A DNA stretch of 64,000 nucleotides from G963422745 sp965214285 (GCA_965214285.1 OZ243946.1:1922001-1986000); one strand, 5' to 3'; numbered from the stretch's first letter, positions 17,807-26,446 are shown. Notes: a model not told the origin generated them from the sequence alone. A program made the numbers and translations.

Positions 17807-19279
17807 TCAGCGCATCACGAACGGGTTGGCGACCGACGATTCCTGGGCCATCCACACCGACTTGGTCTGCAGGTACTCCATCATCCCCTCGACGCCGCTC
17901 TCGCGTCCGATGCCGCTCTGCTTCCAGCCGCCGAAGGGCGAGTTGAAGCCGACCGCCCGGTAGGTGTTGACCCACACCGTGCCCGCATCGAGAGCGTCCG
18001 ATACCCGCATGGCACGAGCCAGGTTCTGGGTCCAGACCCCCGCAGCGAGGCCGAAGTCGATGTCGTTGGCGATCTCGATGGCCTCTTCCTCGGTGTCGAA
18101 TCCCAGCACCGCCAGAACCGGCCCGAACACCTCCTCGCGAGCGATCCGCATGTCGTTGCTGACCCCGGTGAACACCGTCGGCTGCACGAAGCGGCTGCCC
18201 GCGGCCCCGGGGCCGGTGTAGACATCGCCGCCCAGCACGCACTCAGCGCCGCCGTCGCGGGCGACATCGATGTAGTCGAGCACCTTGCGGAACTGCGGCT
18301 CGGTGGTCACCGGACCCACATGCGTGTCATATGACATCGGGTCGCCGATCACTGCAGAGCCGGCCACCTCGGTGAGCCGCTCCACGAAACGGTCGTGGAT
18401 CGAGCGTTGCACCAGGGCCCGCGACCCGGCGATGCAGGTCTGGCCGGTGGCCGCGAAGATGCCCGAGATCACCCCCATCACGGACGCCTCGAACTCGGCG
18501 TCGTCGAACACGATGTTGGGCGACTTGCCGCCCAGCTCCAGGGTCACCCGCTTGAGGCGAGCAGCCGCAGCGGCGTAGATGCGCCGGCCGACCTGGTCCG
18601 AGCCGGTGAAGGCGATCTTGACGATGTCGGGATGATCGACGATGGCCGCGCCGCACTCGTCGCCGAAGCCGCTGACCACGTTGACGACGCCCGGCGGGAA
18701 GCCGGCCTCGTCGAACAGCGAGGCGAACTCCAGCGTGGAGACCGAGGCGTGCTCAGAGGGCTTGATCACGCAGGTGTTGCCTGCGGCGAGCGCAGCGGCC
18801 AGCTTCCAGGCCAGCAGCAGCAGCGGCGAGTTCCAGGCGGTGATCAGCCCGACCACGCCGAGCGGCTCGCGGGTGGTGTAGTTGAGCACGCCTGGCCGGT
18901 CCAGCGGGATCACCGACCCCTCGATCTTGTCGGCCAGGCCCCCGTAGTAGCGGTACCAGCCGGCACAGGCCGCGGTCTGGGCGGCCATCTCGGCGATTAG
19001 CTTGCCGTTGTCTCGCACCTCGATCTCGGCGAGCCTCGGGGCTTCGCGCTCGATGATGTCGGCCAGGCCCGTCAGCAGCCTGCCGCGGGTGCTCGGCGAG
19101 GTTCCCGCCCAGCCGGCGAAGGCCTGTCGCGCCGCGGCGGCCGCGGCGTCCACATCCGCGGCGCCGGCGCGGGCGACCTGCGCCCAGATCTCGCCGGTGT
19201 AGGGGTTGTCGCTGTGGAAGTACTCGCCGGAGACCGCCGGCACGCGCCGGCCGCCGATGTAGAGGTCGTGTTTCTCCAT
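17807..19279 (-). CDS. Aldehyde dehydrogenase (NAD(P)+)
   Basis: 490-residue ALDH-superfamily enzyme oxidising an aldehyde to a carboxylate. The catalytic Glu is in LELGGKSPNIVFDDAE and the nucleophile Cys in FAATGQTCIAGSR; the cofactor loop FTGSDQVG and the C-terminal FGGWKQSGIGRE motif are also intact. I start at ATG 19279 (MEKHDLYIGG), which matches the family's N terminus; about 13 upstream codons are unlikely to be used. It is followed on the same strand by VOC and amidohydrolase genes after about 100 bp and preceded by the desaturase-like gene after 46 bp. Substrate unknown. Confidence 0.92.
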   Translation of the reverse strand: MEKHDLYIGGRRVPAVSGEYFHSDNPYTGEIWAQVARAGAADVDAAAAAARQAFAGWAGTSPSTRGRLLTGLADIIEREAPRLAEIEVRDNGKLIAEMAAQTAACAGWYRYYGGLADKIEGSVIPLDRPGVLNYTTREPLGVVGLITAWNSPLLLLAWKLAAALAAGNTCVIKPSEHASVSTLEFASLFDEAGFPPGVVNVVSGFGDECGAAIVDHPDIVKIAFTGSDQVGRRIYAAAAARLKRVTLELGGKSPNIVFDDAEFEASVMGVISGIFAATGQTCIAGSRALVQRSIHDRFVERLTEVAGSAVIGDPMSYDTHVGPVTTEPQFRKVLDYIDVARDGGAECVLGGDVYTGPGAAGSRFVQPTVFTGVSNDMRIAREEVFGPVLAVLGFDTEEEAIEIANDIDFGLAAGVWTQNLARAMRVSDALDAGTVWVNTYRAVGFNSPFGGWKQSGIGRESGVEGMMEYLQTKSVWMAQESSVANPFVMR

Positions 19280-19325
19280 GGGTCTGGTTCTAGCGCCTGT
19301 GGCGGCGCCTGACCGCAAGCCGGGC

Positions 19326-20306
19326 TCAGCCGTGACGCGCCGCCGAGAGCCTGCGGATCCGCTCGGTGATCTGCCTGTCGCCGTCGGGCCCGCCGTCGTG
19401 CCAGGTGCCGATCAGGTCGTCGAGGGGCGACTCGGGGCCGCCGTAGTTGCACTCCACGAAGCGGTGGTGGAGCTGATGGTGGAAGTCGCCGAAGTCGAAG
19501 CGCAGCCTGCGCCCCAGCAGCAGGGCGTCGTATCCGGTGTGCGACAGCGGAGCGCCGAGCCCGTGGTGCAGCATGATGAAGTACAGGTGGATCGGGTGGC
19601 TGGGCACCACCAGCAGCAGCACAACGTCGCCGAACAGCACCACATGCTCAAGCGGGTGCATGGCCAGCCCCGACCAGGGGCCGAGGTTGTCGTTGCGGTG
19701 GTGCCACGAGTGAACGCGGCGGTAGACCGGCCCGAAGTGCAGCATCCGGTGCGTGACCGAGAACCAGGCGATGCTCCAATAAGGCACCGCCACGACGAAG
19801 GCGACGAAGACGACCGGGTTGTCGCTGGGGGCCAGCCTCGGCGCGACGCCGTTGGCCCAGGCCCACAGGATGGCGCTCTCGGCCAGCGTCCACACGGCCA
19901 CCGCGGACACCAGCGTGAGCGTCATGTTGTCCTTGACCTGGTCGCCGAAGAGGAACTTGCGCTTGTTGACGCCCAGCGGCCGGGTGTCGTAGCGCAGCCC
20001 GTCGCCCTGGCGGCCCCAGCGAAAGAGCCACAGGTGAACGCCGCCCGCCACCACGCTCACCAGTGCCAGGTTGCGCAGCCAGATGCCTGCGACCCAGCCT
20101 GGCGCAAGCGACTGGGCGGTCTCTGCCGAGGGCATCAGCCAGGCCCACACCGCGACGGCCACGGCCAGCATGAACACGCGAGGCCGCAGCGGCTGCCAGG
20201 TCTTTGCCAGGTGCCGGCCGATCGCGCCCGGCTTGGGCGGCCAGTGCCACAACGGCGCCGAGCGCAGCGGCAGCTCAGGCGTGTGGTTCCAGACCGTCCT
20301 AGCCAT
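19326..20306 (-). CDS. Sterol desaturase / fatty acid hydroxylase family membrane di-iron enzyme
   Basis: 326-residue integral membrane protein with about five hydrophobic segments and the histidine clusters of the fatty acid hydroxylase superfamily: HRMLHFG, HSWHHRND, HHGLG and FHHQLHHRFVECNYG. These bind a non-heme di-iron centre that hydroxylates or desaturates a lipid or sterol-like substrate. ATG 20306 is chosen because a near-consensus promoter places the transcription start at or next to this ATG (leaderless). The promoter spacer contains an operator-like palindrome, so the gene is probably controlled by a TetR-type lipid- or substrate-responsive repressor encoded elsewhere. The exact lipid substrate is unknown. 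Confidence 0.87.
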   Translation of the reverse strand: MARTVWNHTPELPLRSAPLWHWPPKPGAIGRHLAKTWQPLRPRVFMLAVAVAVWAWLMPSAETAQSLAPGWVAGIWLRNLALVSVVAGGVHLWLFRWGRQGDGLRYDTRPLGVNKRKFLFGDQVKDNMTLTLVSAVAVWTLAESAILWAWANGVAPRLAPSDNPVVFVAFVVAVPYWSIAWFSVTHRMLHFGPVYRRVHSWHHRNDNLGPWSGLAMHPLEHVVLFGDVVLLLVVPSHPIHLYFIMLHHGLGAPLSHTGYDALLLGRRLRFDFGDFHHQLHHRFVECNYGGPESPLDDLIGTWHDGGPDGDRQITERIRRLSAARHG

Positions 20307-20312
20307 CCGCGA

Positions 20313-20342
20313 ATTATTGAACGAACGTCCAGTCCAGGTCAA
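20313..20342 (-). promoter_or_regulatory. Promoter with TetR-type operator, sterol-desaturase-family gene
   Basis: On the minus strand, TTGACC (20337-20342) and AATAAT (20313-20318) are separated by 18 bases, and only 6 bases separate the -10 from ATG 20306. The spacer contains TGGACGTTCGTTCA (20318-20331), an inverted repeat TGGACG-TT-CGTTCA with one mismatch. Such 14-mers are typical TetR-family sites, and its place between -35 and -10 suits repression. No tetR gene is in the neighbourhood. Confidence 0.65.
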
Positions 20343-20472
20343 GCCATTCGCCGCCCGAGTCTCACGCTGCGGCCGACCCGTGGCGTCGGGCGTGTTGGAG
20401 GAGCTGTGGGCTACCCGCTAATGCCTGCAGCACGACTCGTGGTACAGGCGGCTGCGGATTCGAGGTGCTGGG

Positions 20473-21525
20473 TCACGGACCCCAGAGGGCGGTGGCGTGG
20501 GCGGCGGCGTCGTCGATCACCCGCAGCACACGGGCTCGCATGGCCTCTAGCTCATCGGACGCGATGGCCTTCTGGCCCCGCCGGTAGCGGGCGTAGACGC
20601 CGAGCAGGATGCAGGCCGTCTTGAAGCGGTTGAAGGCGCGGTAGTAGTCGAGGTTCGACACGTCTCGCCCGGTGCGCTCGGCGTAGCGGGCGACCAGGTA
20701 GTCCCTGCTGGGGAAGCCCGTCGCCAGGCTGGGGGCGTCGAGGGTCTCCAGGAAGCGGTCGCCGGGCTGCACCCAGGCGTTCATCGAGTAGCCCAGGTCC
20801 GCCAGCGGGTCGCCGAGGGTGGCGATCTCCCAGTCCAGCACCGCCGCCACCCGTGCCTCGCTGTCGAACATCACGTTGTGGGTGCCGTAGTCGCCGTGCA
20901 CGACCGTGGCCGGCCCCTGCTCGGGGATCTCAGCCGTCAGCCGGTCGTGCATCGCATGGATCCGGGGGTCGTCGATCTCCGCGGCCTCCACGCAGGAGGT
21001 CCACGAGCGGTACCAGGTGCGGGCCTGGCGCTGCAGGTAGCCCTCGCGCTTGCCCAGCGAGCCGAGGCCGATCTCGTCGATGTCGGCGGAATGGATGTCG
21101 GCGAGGGTGTCGATCCAAGACTCGGCCGCGGCCAGCCGCTGGTCGTCGGGGATGCAGCGCTGCACGTCTTGCACGGAGTACAGCGCCTGGCCGTCCACCA
21201 GGCCCATCACGTAGAACGGCGCGCCGGTCACCGAGGCGTCCTCGCACAGCGCCAGCGGCTCGGCCACCGGCACCCGGCCCCACATCGCTGAGATGCAGGC
21301 CCACTCGCGGGTCATGTCGTGAGCTCCCGGCAACAGGTCGCCCAGCGGCGGGCGGCGGATCACCGCGCTGCGGGCGCCATCCGCGCTGTCGATCCGGTAG
21401 GTGAGGTTGGAGTGCCCGCCGACGAGCCTGGACCAGGCGAACGGGGCCTGCAGCTGAGCCAGCCGGTCCGTCACCCATTCCTCTACCGCCGCGACGTCGT
21501 AGCCGGCGACGTCGCGGCTGCTCAC
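20473..21525 (-). CDS. Aminoglycoside phosphotransferase-fold kinase (ACAD10/11-like)
   Basis: 350-residue APH/choline-kinase-fold protein. Catalytic loop VVHGDYGTHNVMFD and metal-binding DWEIATLGDPLADLGY are intact, and FAWSRLVGGHSNLTYRI is the N-terminal ATP-binding strand pair. Proteins of this subgroup are often encoded next to acyl-CoA metabolism genes; the substrate here is unknown. GTG 21525 overlaps the stop of the upstream ABC permease (GTGA), which fixes the start and links it to the exporter operon. The frame is open further upstream but that part reads antisense-like Arg/His/Gly-rich sequence and is not homologous. It is the last gene of the five-gene unit. Confidence 0.86.
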   Translation of the reverse strand: MSSRDVAGYDVAAVEEWVTDRLAQLQAPFAWSRLVGGHSNLTYRIDSADGARSAVIRRPPLGDLLPGAHDMTREWACISAMWGRVPVAEPLALCEDASVTGAPFYVMGLVDGQALYSVQDVQRCIPDDQRLAAAESWIDTLADIHSADIDEIGLGSLGKREGYLQRQARTWYRSWTSCVEAAEIDDPRIHAMHDRLTAEIPEQGPATVVHGDYGTHNVMFDSEARVAAVLDWEIATLGDPLADLGYSMNAWVQPGDRFLETLDAPSLATGFPSRDYLVARYAERTGRDVSNLDYYRAFNRFKTACILLGVYARYRRGQKAIASDELEAMRARVLRVIDDAAAHATALWGP

Positions 21526-22352
21526 TTGCGGTCGCCGATCTGGAAGCGGCTCAGCCGTTCGGCGCCGACCCAGCCCGCCAAGGCCACGATGGTCAGCGTG
21601 CCGATCACCGAGGCCGTCAGGCCCAGGCTGGGCCGGTAGGGCGCCTCGAACCAGAGGTCGCTGTCTTCGACTCTGACCGAGATCTCCTCGGTGGAGATGA
21701 AGGCATTGCCCCAGCCGTAGGCGTAGTCGCTGATCGACACCCAGCTCAGGCCTGGGAACAGGTTCGTGACCAGTGCCTCCCACAAGAAGACATAGCCGAG
21801 CCCGATGAGGATGGAGCGGTGGGTGACCGCGCTGAGCGCCACGAAGACCACGGTGTACATGACCGCTGCCATGAGCACCGTAAGGCCGAACCCGAGCATC
21901 AGGCCGTCGGTGGTGGGGCTGCCGACCACGAGCCATGTGGAGATCAGCGAGGCGGGCGTCACCAGGATCACGCAGACTGCGACCGCGATCAGGGTCTTCA
22001 CGGCGAAAATCCTCGTGCGCCCGACCGGCTTGGACAGCAGGAACACGGCGGTGCCGTCCTCCATCTCCGAGCCGAGCGCAGCGGTGCCGACCACCAGGGC
22101 CATGATCGGCACCAGCAGCCCCAGCATCAGGGACTGGGCGCCGTCAGCCGCGAAGTTCGCGGCGTCCGTGGCCGCCCTCACGCGTTCCAGCTCGGGATTC
22201 GCTGCGATCTCGGCGGCCTCCAGCGACGGCTCGGCGAACAGCGCGTAGAACACTCCGATCACGATCGGCAACAGCATCACCGCAGCGGCCAGCAGCGTGC
22301 GGCGCTTGCCGAGCAGCTGGCGGGCCGTGAGGCGGGCGAGCACGCGGTTCAT
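21522..22352 (-). CDS. ABC-2 type exporter permease B
   Basis: 276-residue membrane protein with about six hydrophobic segments (RRTLLAAAVMLLPIVIGVFY, LMLGLLVPIMALVVGTAALG, and later ones) in the pattern of ABC-2 permeases. A conserved cytoplasmic stretch ALGSEMEDGTAVFLLSKPVG follows the second segment, which is typical of the family contacting its ATPase. It starts inside the stop of the ATPase upstream (ATGA), and its own stop overlaps the phosphotransferase start. Together with the other ATPase/permease pair it probably forms a heteromeric exporter; cargo unknown. Confidence 0.85.
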   Translation of the reverse strand: MNRVLARLTARQLLGKRRTLLAAAVMLLPIVIGVFYALFAEPSLEAAEIAANPELERVRAATDAANFAADGAQSLMLGLLVPIMALVVGTAALGSEMEDGTAVFLLSKPVGRTRIFAVKTLIAVAVCVILVTPASLISTWLVVGSPTTDGLMLGFGLTVLMAAVMYTVVFVALSAVTHRSILIGLGYVFLWEALVTNLFPGLSWVSISDYAYGWGNAFISTEEISVRVEDSDLWFEAPYRPSLGLTASVIGTLTIVALAGWVGAERLSRFQIGDRK

Positions 22353-23410
22353 CCGGCCACCAGGTAGCTGAAGACGTTCTCCAGCGAGTCGTCCGCTGGC
22401 TGAAGCTCGAACAGGTCCACGCCGCTTGAGCGGATCACCGTGGCCACGGCCTTGGTGAACTCCCCGTAATCGGTGGTCTGCACCTGCATGGCGTCGCTGT
22501 CGAACGAGACCGCCGCGATGAAGTCGCGGCTCACGAACTGCGAGGCCAGCGCCCGGTTGTCGCTGGTGCGCAGCGTGAAGGCGTGCGGCCGGTTGGTCAT
22601 CAGGCGGCGGATGCGCCGGAAGTTGCCCGATGCGGCCAGGCGGCCGTTGATCACCAGCAGCACGTCCTCGGCGAGGTGCTCCACGTCTTCGAGGATGTGC
22701 GAGCTGAACACCACGGTGCGGCCCTCGGCGCCGAAGCCTTTGAGCATCTCCGTCATCTGCAAGCGCTGGCGCGGGTCGGTGCCGTTGAAAGGCTCGTCGA
22801 GGATCAGGATGCGCGGGTCGTGAACCAGCGCGGCGGCGACCTTGGCCCGCTGCTTCATGCCCTTGGAGTAGCCGCCCATCTTGCGCCCCATGGCGTCGGT
22901 CAGCTCGACCATCTCCAGCGCCCGGGTCGCTGCCGCCTCGGGGTCGGCGAGCCGGTGAAGCTCCGCGGACGCCAGGGCGTACTCCCAGCCCGTCAAGTGC
23001 GGATACAGCGTGTCGCGTTCGGGGACGAGCCCGACCTGGTTCCACATGGCGCTGTTGGCCCAGGTCTTCTCGCCGGCCACGGTCAGCATCCCCGAGGACG
23101 GCCTCAAGAGCCCGGCGATCATGTGCAACAGCGTGGTCTTGCCGGCGCCGTTGGGCCCGAGCAGGCCGGTGACGCCGCCGCGCAGGTCGAAGGAGATGTC
23201 GTTGACGGCCACCACGTCGCCGAACCAGCGGGTCACCGAGCGCAGCGAGATCGCCGCATCAGGGTCGGGGGCCGAGCCGGCGCGGCCGCCTGCCGCCGAT
23301 CCGGCCGGGGGCGGCGGAGGCGGCGGCGGTGGCGGGGGAGAGGGCGGCGGGGCAGCTCCTCTCGACTCGGCGGGCAGCAGCGCCTCGGGGGAGTCGCTCG
23401 CGGCGCTCAC
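22349..23410 (-). CDS. ABC exporter ATP-binding protein B with polyproline N terminus
   Basis: 353-residue ATPase. After an N-terminal extension of about 55 residues containing eleven consecutive prolines (near residues 22-33), the ABC domain has Walker A LLGPNGAGKTTLLHMIAG, the signature-region GYSKGMKQRAKVAAALVHD and Walker B ILILDEPFNGTDPRQR. The signature lacks the usual LSGGQ, which is common in ABC-2 exporters. GTG 23410 overlaps the previous permease stop (GTGA). The proline run is not a normal part of this family and may slow ribosomes or bind a partner. A C-terminal region of about 100 residues after the ATPase core resembles the regulatory tail of drug-exporter ATPases. Confidence 0.87.
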   Translation of the reverse strand: MSAASDSPEALLPAESRGAAPPPSPPPPPPPPPPPAGSAAGGRAGSAPDPDAAISLRSVTRWFGDVVAVNDISFDLRGGVTGLLGPNGAGKTTLLHMIAGLLRPSSGMLTVAGEKTWANSAMWNQVGLVPERDTLYPHLTGWEYALASAELHRLADPEAAATRALEMVELTDAMGRKMGGYSKGMKQRAKVAAALVHDPRILILDEPFNGTDPRQRLQMTEMLKGFGAEGRTVVFSSHILEDVEHLAEDVLLVINGRLAASGNFRRIRRLMTNRPHAFTLRTSDNRALASQFVSRDFIAAVSFDSDAMQVQTTDYGEFTKAVATVIRSSGVDLFELQPADDSLENVFSYLVAG

Positions 23411-24357
23411 AGCGAGGTCTTCCGGTAGCGGCGCAGGGCCACGCCCAAGGCGAGCGCGACATGGGCCAGCGGCGCTGCGATCCACAGCAGCTTCGGGGTG
23501 TCGTCTACCAGGTCGTAGAAGCGCTGGTCGAAGTCCGGGCCGCCGATGGCGCCCTCGAAGAGCACCCGCACGGTTCCGTCGGTGGTGGTCACCGGGCTCA
23601 GCAGGGCGGCGATGGTCGCCCACCGCGAGTCGACGGTCTCGATCACGATGCCTGCGATGGTGGCGGCGACGAGCATGCCGCCGAGCACCGCCATCAAGGC
23701 GAAGGCCCTGCGGGTGGTGAACATCGAGATCGCCAGGCCGACGGCTGATAGCTGAGCGCACACCAGCACAGACGCCACGAGGATCGGCCACAGATCGCTG
23801 ATGTTGTCGCTGAGCCATTCGCTGGTGTCGTCGGCGCCCAGCCAGTTGCCCACGAAGAGCAGCAGCTGCGGCAGCAGGGTCAGCGGCAGCAGCCCGATCG
23901 TCAAGGCGGCCATCTTGGCCAGCACGTAGTCGTCGCGTTCGACGGGTCGAGAGAAGTAGAGCGGGAGGATGTTGTGGCGCCGGTCGTTGCCCACGAGGTC
24001 CGATGCCATCGCAGCCACGAACAGCACCAGGATCACCTGCACCCAGCCGAAGAAGTCGTCATAGCGCGGCCCTTCGTCGATGCCGACCAGGATCAGGATC
24101 ATCATGGAGATGACGGCGGGCAGCATGGCGGCCGCTGCCAGGCCGAACGCGATGAACTTCGGGAACACGCCCCGTCCCAGTCCGTAGGTGTTGCGCAGGC
24201 TGAGGATCAGCAGCGACATAAAGGCCGCCCGCCGGCCGAGCCGTTCGCCGTCGTAGTTGCGGTAGCCGAGGTCGTAGATCTCGCCGCCGGCCTGGTCGCC
24301 GGCTGTCGCCTGGTTGCCGCCTGTCGCTGCTTCCGTGGCGGGTCCCTGATCGCTCAC
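23407..24357 (-). CDS. ABC-2 type exporter permease A
   Basis: 316-residue permease with a soluble N-terminal segment of about 50 residues (YDLGYRNYDGERLGRRAAF) and about six hydrophobic segments. The motif GNDRRHNILPLYFSRPVERD is the conserved cytoplasmic loop of this permease subgroup. The GTG start at 24357 overlaps the stop of ATPase A, and its own stop overlaps the GTG of ATPase B. It pairs with ATPase A or with the full four-protein complex. Confidence 0.85.
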   Translation of the reverse strand: MSDQGPATEAATGGNQATAGDQAGGEIYDLGYRNYDGERLGRRAAFMSLLILSLRNTYGLGRGVFPKFIAFGLAAAAMLPAVISMMILILVGIDEGPRYDDFFGWVQVILVLFVAAMASDLVGNDRRHNILPLYFSRPVERDDYVLAKMAALTIGLLPLTLLPQLLLFVGNWLGADDTSEWLSDNISDLWPILVASVLVCAQLSAVGLAISMFTTRRAFALMAVLGGMLVAATIAGIVIETVDSRWATIAALLSPVTTTDGTVRVLFEGAIGGPDFDQRFYDLVDDTPKLLWIAAPLAHVALALGVALRRYRKTSL

Positions 24358-25304
24358 GGCGCCGGGTCCTGGCCTGTTGCGACCGGGTCGGCCTGGAACA
24401 GCTCGTCGAGCCGTCGACGCTGGCGTGCGACGCGCACCAGCGGCACGTCGGCCTCGATGGCGGCGTCGAGAACGGCCTGGGTGACGGCGGGATGCCCGGC
24501 CTCCTCGGCCGCCAGCTCCACGGAGATGGTGCGGCCGTCGAGAGCGGCCGTCAGCCCGCGGCGGCGCAGGCCGGCGACGACCGTCTCGGAGTCGCGCTCC
24601 ACCTCCACGGCGAGGATGTTGCCCAGCGCGGTGAGCTCGCCCACGGTGCTGGCCCGCACCAGCCGCCCTTCGTCGATGAGCACGATCGAGTCGCAGACCG
24701 CCTCGATCTCGCCGAGCAGATGCGACGACATGATCACCGAGATGCCGAACTCCTTGCCGGTGCGCTCTATGAGGGCGAGCATGTCGTCTCGGCCGCCGGG
24801 GTCCAAGCCGTTGGTCGGCTCGTCGAGCACCAGCAGCTTGGGGTCATGCACCAGGGCCTGGGCGAGCTTGACCCGCTGCTTCATGCCGGTGGAGTAGCCG
24901 CCGATGTGGCGGTAGCGCTCCTCGAAGAGGCCCACGTGGCGCAGCGTCTCAGCGGCGCGCTCGCGTGCCGAGACGGCGGGCAGCCCGCTCATGCGCGCCA
25001 TGTGGATCACGAACTGGGTGGCCGACAGGTCGGCGGGCAGGCAGTCGTGCTCGGGCATGTAGCCGATCAGCTCGCGGATGCTGATGCTCTCGGAGCGGGC
25101 GTCGAGGCCGAACACCTCTGCCTCGCCCGAGGTCGGCGGCACCAGCCCCAGCAGGATCTTGATGAGCGTGCTCTTGCCGGCGCCGTTGGGCCCGACCAGG
25201 CCGGTGACGCCGCGGCCGATGTCGACCGTGAGCCGGTCGAGGGCGGTGACCGACGGGTACTGCTTGACGAGCGATTCTGTGCTCACCACCGCATCGGCAA
25301 CCAT
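24354..25304 (-). CDS. ABC exporter ATP-binding protein A
   Basis: 316-residue ATPase with Walker A LVGPNGAGKSTLIKILLG, a signature-region GYSTGMKQRVKLAQALVHD and Walker B LLVLDEPTNGLDPGGRDD. It is the first gene of a five-gene minus-strand unit (ATPase A, permease A, ATPase B, permease B, phosphotransferase), in which each junction is a four-base overlap. ATG 25304 is preceded after 7 bases by a TAGGCT -10 box, so the mRNA is probably leaderless. This paralogous two-pair layout suggests a heteromeric exporter; the substrate is unknown. Confidence 0.88.
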   Translation of the reverse strand: MVADAVVSTESLVKQYPSVTALDRLTVDIGRGVTGLVGPNGAGKSTLIKILLGLVPPTSGEAEVFGLDARSESISIRELIGYMPEHDCLPADLSATQFVIHMARMSGLPAVSARERAAETLRHVGLFEERYRHIGGYSTGMKQRVKLAQALVHDPKLLVLDEPTNGLDPGGRDDMLALIERTGKEFGISVIMSSHLLGEIEAVCDSIVLIDEGRLVRASTVGELTALGNILAVEVERDSETVVAGLRRRGLTAALDGRTISVELAAEEAGHPAVTQAVLDAAIEADVPLVRVARQRRRLDELFQADPVATGQDPAP

Positions 25305-25311
25305 GGCGCGC

Positions 25312-25317
25312 AGCCTA
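25312..25317 (-). promoter_or_regulatory. -10 box, exporter operon (leaderless)
   Basis: TAGGCT on the minus strand, 7 bases before ATG 25304, fits TANNNT-N7-ATG. This spacing puts the transcript start at the A of the start codon. Confidence 0.55.
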
Positions 25318-25491
25318 ACCCGGCGCCTTGTCGGGCGACGGGTCGATTCCGGGGCGGCCTGAGGCGGTTCTCAGCCTCGCCGTGTGCCGGGCCGCTTGGG
25401 CCGGCCGGGTGCTGGCGGCGCTGCTGCTCGTGCATGCGGCCGGTCTCCCGGTTGCGGTGGTCGCAGGCTGTCAGGTGCTACAACCTCAGGC

Positions 25492-25998
25492 GTGCCCGAC
25501 GACGCTCTCGACGCCTTCGCCGACATCGCCGAGGCCAACCGGGCCTACGCCGCCGCCGGCCACAGAGCCGGAGTGCGGGGCGGCGCGGCCCGCGGCCTCG
25601 CCGTGGTCACCTGCATCGACTCGCGCATCGACCCGCCGGCCGTCCTCGGCCTGGGTCTGGGCGACGCCAAGATCGTGCGCAACGCCGGGGCGCGGGTGAC
25701 CGACGACGCGCTGCGCTCGCTGGTGATGGCAGTCAACTACCTGGGCGTCGAGCGGATCTGCATCGTGGCCCACACCGACTGCGCCATGACCTCACGCAGC
25801 GAAGCCGAGATCCGCGCCGATCTCGCAGAGCGCCACGGCGTCGACACCAGCTCAGAGACCTTCCTGGCTGGCGTCGATCAGCGCCAGGCCGCAGCCGTCG
25901 ATCTGCAGACGCTGCGCGACTGCCCGCTGATCGACGACTCGGTGGCGCTGGCCGCCTTCCTGCTCGACCTCGACACCGGCCTGCTGAACCCGCTCTGA
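25492..25998 (+). CDS. Beta-class carbonic anhydrase
   Basis: 168-residue zinc enzyme interconverting CO2 and bicarbonate. The metal and catalytic residues are in place: C41, D43 and R45 (CIDSRID), and H94 and C97 (HTDC), plus the conserved IVRNAGARVTDDALRSL segment. Its size fits the short beta-CA subgroup of actinobacteria. GTG 25492 is preferred since the homology begins right after it, and TACAAC lies 7 bases upstream, a weak match to the leaderless arrangement; more upstream codons in frame read Gly/Ala/Arg-rich and are not conserved. It is monocistronic, transcribed away from the exporter operon. Confidence 0.88.
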   Translation: MPDDALDAFADIAEANRAYAAAGHRAGVRGGAARGLAVVTCIDSRIDPPAVLGLGLGDAKIVRNAGARVTDDALRSLVMAVNYLGVERICIVAHTDCAMTSRSEAEIRADLAERHGVDTSSETFLAGVDQRQAAAVDLQTLRDCPLIDDSVALAAFLLDLDTGLLNPL

Positions 25999-26033
25999 CC
26001 CGCACCGTTCAGGTCACTCCGCGGCTGGGCGCT

Positions 26034-26049
26034 GCCTGCTCAGGCAGGC
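26034..26049. terminator. Short hairpin between convergent genes
   Basis: GCCTGC (26034-26039) and GCAGGC (26044-26049) form a six-pair stem with a four-base loop between the carbonic anhydrase end and the XRE gene end. It overlaps the last codons of the XRE gene, and there is no U-tract. Confidence 0.4.
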
Positions 26050-26330
26050 TCCGGCATCGCTCCCAAGTTGGCTTCGTATGCGAGCTTGATCAGCTCCAAG
26101 GGCCGTTCGGCAGGACCAACCGCGGCGCTCTCGATCCGTTCGATGTAGCCCACATCCATGCCACAACGCGCAGCGACCTCAGCCTGGGTCAAGTCGAGGC
26201 CCACACGCCAACCGATGACGTCGCTGGCGATCTTGCACCCGCGCCTGAACGCCTCGCTGTGCTCAGATGGCGCATCCGAGCCAGCCTCTGCCCGGCACTC
26301 TGCGATCACGTCCTCGTAGGACTTCGGCAT
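26040..26330 (-). CDS. Small XRE-family helix-turn-helix protein
   Basis: 96-residue protein. The C-terminal half contains a lambda-repressor-type helix-turn-helix: VGLDLTQAEVAARCGMDVGY followed by IERIES, with the usual T-Q-x-E-[VL]-A and G-hydrophobic positions. The N-terminal half (MPKSYEDVIAECRAEAG) is acidic and helical, as seen in some antitoxin-like regulators. ATG 26330 opens the conserved helical part; the frame extends upstream without support. There is no toxin gene next to it: 116 bp upstream holds no ORF of note before the monooxygenase gene end. Role and targets unknown. Confidence 0.7.
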   Translation of the reverse strand: MPKSYEDVIAECRAEAGSDAPSEHSEAFRRGCKIASDVIGWRVGLDLTQAEVAARCGMDVGYIERIESAAVGPAERPLELIKLAYEANLGAMPEPA

Positions 26331-26446
26331 CTCACGGAGCCTATAGTGCGGATGTCCCGCTGCCCGGAGCGACGAGCAACCCATGGCACAGACACACACG
26401 TGAACAGTGCCGCAGTGGTAAATGCAGTCCGGGCAGCGGGGTATTG

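Noticed and set aside
21526..21936. N-terminal extension of the phosphotransferase by about 137 codons
   Set aside because: The extension lies over the ABC permease gene in another frame and reads Arg/His/Gly-rich. The GTGA overlap at 21525 gives a natural start.
26040..26446. Toxin-antitoxin pair formed by the small XRE protein and a neighbour
   Set aside because: No small second gene sits next to it: the 116-bp upstream gap has no ORF and the downstream gene is a convergent carbonic anhydrase.
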